From Aeromonas caviae (GTDB lineage: Bacteria; Pseudomonadota; Gammaproteobacteria; Enterobacterales; Aeromonadaceae), in the NCBI RefSeq assembly GCF_000819785.1, contig NZ_CDBK01000100.1, positions 1 through 64,000 on the forward strand: a stretch of DNA of 64,000 bases. Direction: 5' to 3'. The notes below the pieces were generated by a model that worked only from the letters and a program-made list of their open reading frames with translations, did no database searches and was not told where the DNA came from. Positions 60,443 through 64,000 of the stretch are shown here, piece by piece (position 1 is the stretch's first letter; the number at the start of each line of letters is the position of its first letter). Position numbers and translations under genes: made by a program.

Positions 60443-61357
60443 ATGCAACGTTGGCCCAGCCTGAAGCAGCTCCAGTATCTGGTCGCTCTGGACGAGCACA
60501 AGAATTTCAACCGCGCCGCCAAGGCCTGCCATGTCAGCCAGTCGACCCTGAGTACCGGGATCCAGACCCTGGAGGACATGATGAACCTGCAACTCGTGGA
60601 GCGGGATCACAAGAGCTTCATCATGACGCCGGTCGGCATGGAAATCGTGGCGCGGGCGCGCAACCTGCTCTCCGACGCCCGGGACCTGATGGAGCTGGGA
60701 CAGCAGCAGGGGGGCGTCATGCACGGCACGGTGCGCCTGGGTTGCATCCCCACCATCGCCCCCTTCCTGCTGAGCAAGCTGCTGCAGGTGTGCGGCAAGG
60801 CCTATCCGGATCTGGAGCTGCTGCTGCGGGAAGACACCACCACCAATCTGCTCAAGCAGCTGGAGCAGGGGCAGCTCGATCTGCTGATCCTGGCGCTGCC
60901 GGTGGAGATCGGCGGCTTCCACAGCAAGACCGTCGGCCAGGATCCCTTCCACATGGTGATGCCCTCCCACATGGCTGCGGGCCTGCACATGCCGTTCGAC
61001 TACAAGGAGCTGCCCAACCAGAGCATCTTCCTGCTGGAGCGGGAGCACTGCCTGACGGAGCACGCGGTGAGCGCCTGTCGGCTGCGGGACAAGAGCAAGA
61101 TCAACCCGTTCGCCGCCACCAGCCTGCACACCCTGGTGCAGATGGTGGGGGCCGGTCTTGGCACCACCTTCCTGCCCCAGATGGCCATAGATGCGGGCAT
61201 CCTCGACAACACGGACCTGGTGGCCATCCCCCTGCCCGGGGAGAAACCCTATCGGGAGATAGGCCTGGTGTGGCGCCCCAGCACCACCCGAGTACAGACC
61301 TTCTACAAGATTGCCGAGCTGCTGACGCCGCTCATTACCCCCAAACCGGCGGGGTGA
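60443..61357 (+). CDS. oxyR: LysR-family hydrogen-peroxide sensor OxyR
   Basis: 304 residues. LysR HTH (FNRAAKACHVSQSTLSTGIQTLED) and effector domain with the OxyR redox pair: Cys203 in LEREHCLTEH and Cys212 in AVSACRL, with the same nine-residue step as Cys199/Cys208 of E. coli OxyR. Residues ATSLHTLVQMV also match. The N-terminus MQRWPSLKQLQYLVAL is of the Shewanella/Aeromonas OxyR type. Expected to activate peroxide-defence genes; none are adjacent. Confidence 0.85.
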   Translation: MQRWPSLKQLQYLVALDEHKNFNRAAKACHVSQSTLSTGIQTLEDMMNLQLVERDHKSFIMTPVGMEIVARARNLLSDARDLMELGQQQGGVMHGTVRLGCIPTIAPFLLSKLLQVCGKAYPDLELLLREDTTTNLLKQLEQGQLDLLILALPVEIGGFHSKTVGQDPFHMVMPSHMAAGLHMPFDYKELPNQSIFLLEREHCLTEHAVSACRLRDKSKINPFAATSLHTLVQMVGAGLGTTFLPQMAIDAGILDNTDLVAIPLPGEKPYREIGLVWRPSTTRVQTFYKIAELLTPLITPKPAG

Positions 61358-61463
61358 TCCAGTGGCTGCCCCCACAGGCGGCCACTCCTCAATGCCGTTG
61401 TCATTCAGGTTCCAGGCAGGATCATCGTCTATGATGAACCCCGTGCCCTATCAAGGAGTTGAG

Positions 61464-61913
61464 ATGTTTCGCACCTTGCTGCTGCCCTTGCTGGCCCTGC
61501 TTCTCGCCGCCTGCTCCAGTACGCCGGAGCCTCCCCCTCCCGTGCGCCAGAGCGGCGCCTTCGACAACTTCTATCAGCAGTGGCGCGGCGTGCCCTATCG
61601 CATGGGCGGTACCAGCCGCGCCGGTCTCGACTGCTCCGCCTTCACCCAGCTCGCCTACAGCCAGGTGCTGGGCTTCACCCTGCCCCGCACTACGGAATCC
61701 CAGGCGAGCCTCGGCCGCCCGGTGGACAGATACCGTCTCCAGCACGGGGACCTGGTCTTCTTCAAGACCGGCTGGCAGCAGTACCACGTCGGGGTCTACA
61801 CCGGGGCAGGTGAGTTCATTCACGCCTCCACCAGCAAGGGCGTGATCCGCTCGCGCCTCGACAACGTCTACTGGAACAGCCGCTACTGGCAGGCCCGCAG
61901 GCTGGTCCAGTAG
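61464..61913 (+). CDS. NlpC/P60-family lipoprotein (peptidoglycan endopeptidase)
   Basis: 149-residue lipoprotein: signal ends LLLAAC (Cys17). The NlpC/P60 domain has catalytic Cys in GLDCSAFTQLAY, His in YHVGVYTGAGEFIHAST (first His of HVGVY; second His in IHAS), and RSRLDNVYW. Similar to NlpC and the MepS/MepH group that cut cross-links in peptidoglycan stems. ATG 61464 is used because AAGGAGTTG precedes it and it gives the lipoprotein signal. Confidence 0.9.
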   Translation: MFRTLLLPLLALLLAACSSTPEPPPPVRQSGAFDNFYQQWRGVPYRMGGTSRAGLDCSAFTQLAYSQVLGFTLPRTTESQASLGRPVDRYRLQHGDLVFFKTGWQQYHVGVYTGAGEFIHASTSKGVIRSRLDNVYWNSRYWQARRLVQ

Positions 61914-61924
61914 GTGCGACCCCA

Positions 61925-61958
61925 AACATGAAAAGGCCCCGAGGGGCCTTTTCATGTT
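61925..61958. terminator. Strong bidirectional terminator after the NlpC/P60 gene
   Basis: A perfect 16-bp inverted repeat (AACATGAAAAGGCCCC and its mirror) around GA. It lies between the convergent NlpC/P60 gene and the hypothetical gene on the minus strand. Confidence 0.92.
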
Positions 61959-61967
61959 GTTGTCGGG

Positions 61968-62261
61968 TCAGTGCTTGCGGTGCCAGCGGGGCGAGGTGGC
62001 GCGCTCCCCCCAGGGGGTCATGCAGGGCAGCAGGGCCCCCTCGATGACGCCCTCATGGCTCGCCAGCGCCAGGGCAATCTTCTCGTGGAGCAGGCGCAGC
62101 AGGTTCTTCTCCTGGCCCGCCAGGGAGTGGCCCGCGGCGAAATACTCCTGCTGATGTTGCAGCGCCAGCTTCTGGGCAAACTCATAGGTATTGAAACTGT
62201 CCGGCATGCGCGCGATCACGTCATCCAGCCGGGCCAGCAGGCTATGCAATTCCCTGGTCAT
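61968..62261 (-). CDS. Hypothetical protein, 97 aa
   Basis: Small soluble, predicted mostly helical protein starting MTRELHSLLARLDDVIARMP, with a basic C-terminal tail (ATSPRWHRKH). A GGGAGAA ribosome site precedes the ATG, and the gene ends 10 bp before a strong terminator, supporting that it is real. No family recognised. Confidence 0.6.
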   Translation of the reverse strand: MTRELHSLLARLDDVIARMPDSFNTYEFAQKLALQHQQEYFAAGHSLAGQEKNLLRLLHEKIALALASHEGVIEGALLPCMTPWGERATSPRWHRKH

Positions 62262-62401
62262 GTGCGGTTCTCCCTCCGAGTTGGTGACTCACAATTACCC
62301 CTTATTGGATAGAAGGCCAATCCGAATGCCTCAAAAATGGGAGCCCGGACACAGTTCCGGACAACGCTCCCCACTGGTAGCCACCCTCTGCCCTCGCCCG
62401 G

Positions 62402-62430
62402 TTTACAAGTCGGCAACGAATCGCTAGATT
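62402..62430 (+). promoter_or_regulatory. Probable promoter of the coniferyl aldehyde dehydrogenase gene
   Basis: TTTACA (-35) and TAGATT (-10) at 17-bp spacing. The expected start near 62437 falls inside the palindromic operator. Confidence 0.65.
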
Positions 62431-62432
62431 TA

Positions 62433-62452
62433 GACCGACTAATCAGTCGGTC
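62433..62452. promoter_or_regulatory. TetR-type operator
   Basis: GACCGACT-AATC-AGTCGGTC, perfect eight-base arms around a four-base centre, typical of TetR-family sites. It covers the predicted transcription start, 22 bp before the aldehyde dehydrogenase ATG. The tetR gene downstream is the likely regulator. Confidence 0.8.
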
Positions 62453-62473
62453 ATTTTTCGTGCGGAGCATGCC

Positions 62474-63904
62474 ATGGACACCACCGTCACCCCCGCCTCA
62501 CCGGACAAGTTCTCCCTCCCCGAGCAACTGCATCGGCTCAGGCAGGCCAGCCAAGCCACCCCCATGCCGGATCTGGCGTCCCGCCGTGCCAGACTTGATG
62601 CCCTCAAGCAGGGGCTGCTGCGCCACAAGCAGGCACTGTGTCAGGCCCTGGCCCGGGACTACGGCCAGCGCAGCGACTACGACAGCCTGATCGCCGATGT
62701 GCTCCCCTGCGTCATGCAGATCAACTACACCCAGAAACGGCTCAAGGGGTGGATGAAACCGGAGCGCCGTCATTCCGGCCTGCTGCTGGCCCCCGCCAGG
62801 GTCGAGGTGCACTATCAGCCCCTCGGCGTGGTCGGCATCATGGTGCCCTGGAATTTCCCGGTGATGCTGAGCCTCGGGCCCCTCATCGGCGCCCTCGCCG
62901 CCGGCAACCGCGCCATGATCAAGCTTTCCGAGTTCACCCCTCACACCAACGCCGTGCTGCGCACCCTGCTCGATGAGGCCCTCGGCGGTGACGAGGTGGT
63001 GGTCATCGAGGGGGATGCGGGGATCGCGGCCGCCTTCAGCGCCCTCCCCTTCGACCATCTCATCTTCACCGGCTCCACGGCGGTGGGTCGGCTGGTGATG
63101 GCCGCGGCCGCCCCCCAGCTCACCCCCCTCACCCTGGAGCTCGGCGGCAAGAGCCCCTGTCTCATCGCCCCCGACATGCCCCTGGCACTGGCGGTGGAGC
63201 GGATGATCTTCGGCAAGAGCCTCAACGCCGGCCAGATCTGCGTGGCCCCCGACTACGTACTGCTGCCGAGGGGGCAGGAGCAGGCCTTCATCGAGGCCTA
63301 TCAGGCCCATTTTCGCCGCCTCTACCCCAAAGGGCTCGAGAGCCCGGATTATGGCGCCATCATCAACGCTCCCCAGTACGAGCGGCTCACCGCCTGGCTG
63401 GAGGAGGCGAGGCAGGCCGGAGCCCAGATCCACCCCTGCGTCACGCCCGCCCGGGATGACGCCACCCGCAAACTGGTGCCCCACCTGCTGACCGAGGTAC
63501 CCGGCCACTGCCAGGTGATGCAGCAGGAGATCTTCGGCCCCCTGCTGCCCCTGGTGCCCTATGACGACATCGAGGAAGCCCTGGCCTATGTGGCGGCCCG
63601 GCCCCGCCCCCTGGCGCTCTATCTCATGAGCCTGGACGAGACGCTGCAGCGCCGCCTCATCCGGGAGACCCACGCCGGGGGCATGGCCATCAACGAGAGT
63701 CTGTTCCAGGTGGCGGCGGACGATGCCCCCTTCGGCGGCATCGGTCCCTCCGGCATGGGCCACTATCACGGCCGCGAGGGGTTTCTCACCTTCTCCAAAG
63801 CGAAAACCGTGCTGCGCCGCGGGCGCTTCAGCACAGGCTCCCTCATTCACCCCCCCTATCGGCGCTGGTACCAGCGGCTGATGATGGCCCTGTTCCTGCG
63901 CTAG
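62474..63904 (+). CDS. Coniferyl-aldehyde-dehydrogenase-like enzyme (CalB family)
   Basis: 476-residue NAD(P)-dependent aldehyde dehydrogenase. Glycine-rich cofactor region FTGSTAVGRLVM, catalytic Glu in LELGGKSPCLIA, catalytic Cys in NAGQICVAPDYV, and QEIFGPLLPLVPY. The C-terminal membrane-associating stretch (SLIHPPYRRWYQRLMMALFLR) is typical of the CalB / long-chain aldehyde group. The substrate could be an aromatic or fatty aldehyde. Operator upstream and tetR 8 bp downstream suggest induction by an aldehyde-related ligand. Confidence 0.88.
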   Translation: MDTTVTPASPDKFSLPEQLHRLRQASQATPMPDLASRRARLDALKQGLLRHKQALCQALARDYGQRSDYDSLIADVLPCVMQINYTQKRLKGWMKPERRHSGLLLAPARVEVHYQPLGVVGIMVPWNFPVMLSLGPLIGALAAGNRAMIKLSEFTPHTNAVLRTLLDEALGGDEVVVIEGDAGIAAAFSALPFDHLIFTGSTAVGRLVMAAAAPQLTPLTLELGGKSPCLIAPDMPLALAVERMIFGKSLNAGQICVAPDYVLLPRGQEQAFIEAYQAHFRRLYPKGLESPDYGAIINAPQYERLTAWLEEARQAGAQIHPCVTPARDDATRKLVPHLLTEVPGHCQVMQQEIFGPLLPLVPYDDIEEALAYVAARPRPLALYLMSLDETLQRRLIRETHAGGMAINESLFQVAADDAPFGGIGPSGMGHYHGREGFLTFSKAKTVLRRGRFSTGSLIHPPYRRWYQRLMMALFLR

Positions 63905-63912
63905 GAGGCGAG

Positions 63913-64000
63913 ATGCGAGAAACCATGACCGACAAACGCCGCCAGATCCTGGATGCCGCCCTGGCCCTGTGCGCCGAGGATGGCCTGCAGGGCGCCGCCA
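63913..64000 (+). CDS. TetR-family regulator (5' end only)
   Basis: 29 codons visible before the window ends: MRETMTDKRRQILDAALALC and then AEDGLQGAA, the start of a TetR helix-turn-helix. An AGGAGG ribosome site lies just upstream, overlapping the end of the aldehyde dehydrogenase gene. Probably represses the operon through the palindrome at 62433-62452. Confidence 0.85.
   Translation, partial: MRETMTDKRRQILDAALALCAEDGLQGAA

Overview
The window is a contiguous piece of a GC-rich gammaproteobacterial chromosome, most probably an Aeromonas. Pointers are the E. coli-like but rearranged synteny blocks (dnaQ-rnhA-yafS-gloB-mltD-yafD; pgm-seqA-ybfF; ybfE-fldA-fur; aspS-yebC with yecE-cmoA-cmoB), Vibrio/Shewanella/Aeromonas-type conserved hypotheticals, and a chromosomal phosphoethanolamine transferase very like the MCR-3 group, whose known reservoir is Aeromonas. 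I see no insertion sequence, prophage, integron, CRISPR array or rRNA operon; coding is dense and looks like core genome. The identifications come from reading protein motifs, not from a database search.

Layout. 1-7.2 kb: a truncated TIGR03503-like gene, dnaQ, divergent rnhA, a YafS-like methyltransferase, gloB, mltD, a YafD-like lipoprotein, a small unknown gene and yciA. 7.3-9.4 kb: an SDR-family gene and a GalR/GalS-like LacI-family regulator, separated by about 250 bp with a CRP-like site, a perfect LacI-family palindrome and a strong terminator; this may hide a small RNA or an attenuator. 9.5-15.4 kb: slt, a PAS/GGDEF/EAL protein, a ribosome hibernation factor behind a well-placed CRP site, and a conserved hypothetical. 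15.4-21.5 kb: two identical tRNA-Tyr genes and tamA-tamB. 22-30.5 kb: a small membrane protein, ppiC, and a tightly packed six- to seven-gene run containing ynjA-like, ynjB, ynjC, ynjD and ynjF-like genes plus a VTT-membrane-domain/flavin-disulfide-oxidoreductase fusion. 30.5-38.9 kb: mltB, a MarR/EamA divergent pair with duplicated operators, seqA-pgm, ybfF, a DUF2788 protein, ybfE, fldA, a DUF4442 protein and fur. 38.9-48.7 kb: glnS and an amino-sugar/chitin block (chitobiase, nagE, divergent nagB-nagA-nagC). 48.7-53.5 kb: the MCR-3-like eptA with an upstream PmrA box, then yebC, whose 3' end is followed by tandem degenerate copies of itself, and aspS. 53.8-60.2 kb: yecE, cmoA, cmoB and a three-gene envelope cluster (retropepsin-like lipoprotein, 7TM protein with an inactive transglutaminase domain, ATP-grasp ligase). 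60.4-64 kb: OxyR-like regulator, NlpC/P60 lipoprotein, an unknown small gene, coniferyl-aldehyde-dehydrogenase-like gene with a TetR-type operator, and the start of a tetR gene.

Themes. Peptidoglycan and envelope upkeep recur (MltD, Slt, MltB, NlpC/P60, TamAB, EptA, the retropepsin/7TM/ATP-grasp set). The nag block forms a regulon: NagC and CRP sites lie between the divergent nagE-chb and nagBAC units, so chitobiase, GlcNAc uptake and GlcNAc-6-P catabolism are probably co-controlled. The best leads for new biology are the 56.8-60.1 kb cluster, the possible RNA at 8.13-8.24 kb, the redox/ABC/lipid operon at 22.9-30.5 kb and the repeat-tailed yebC.
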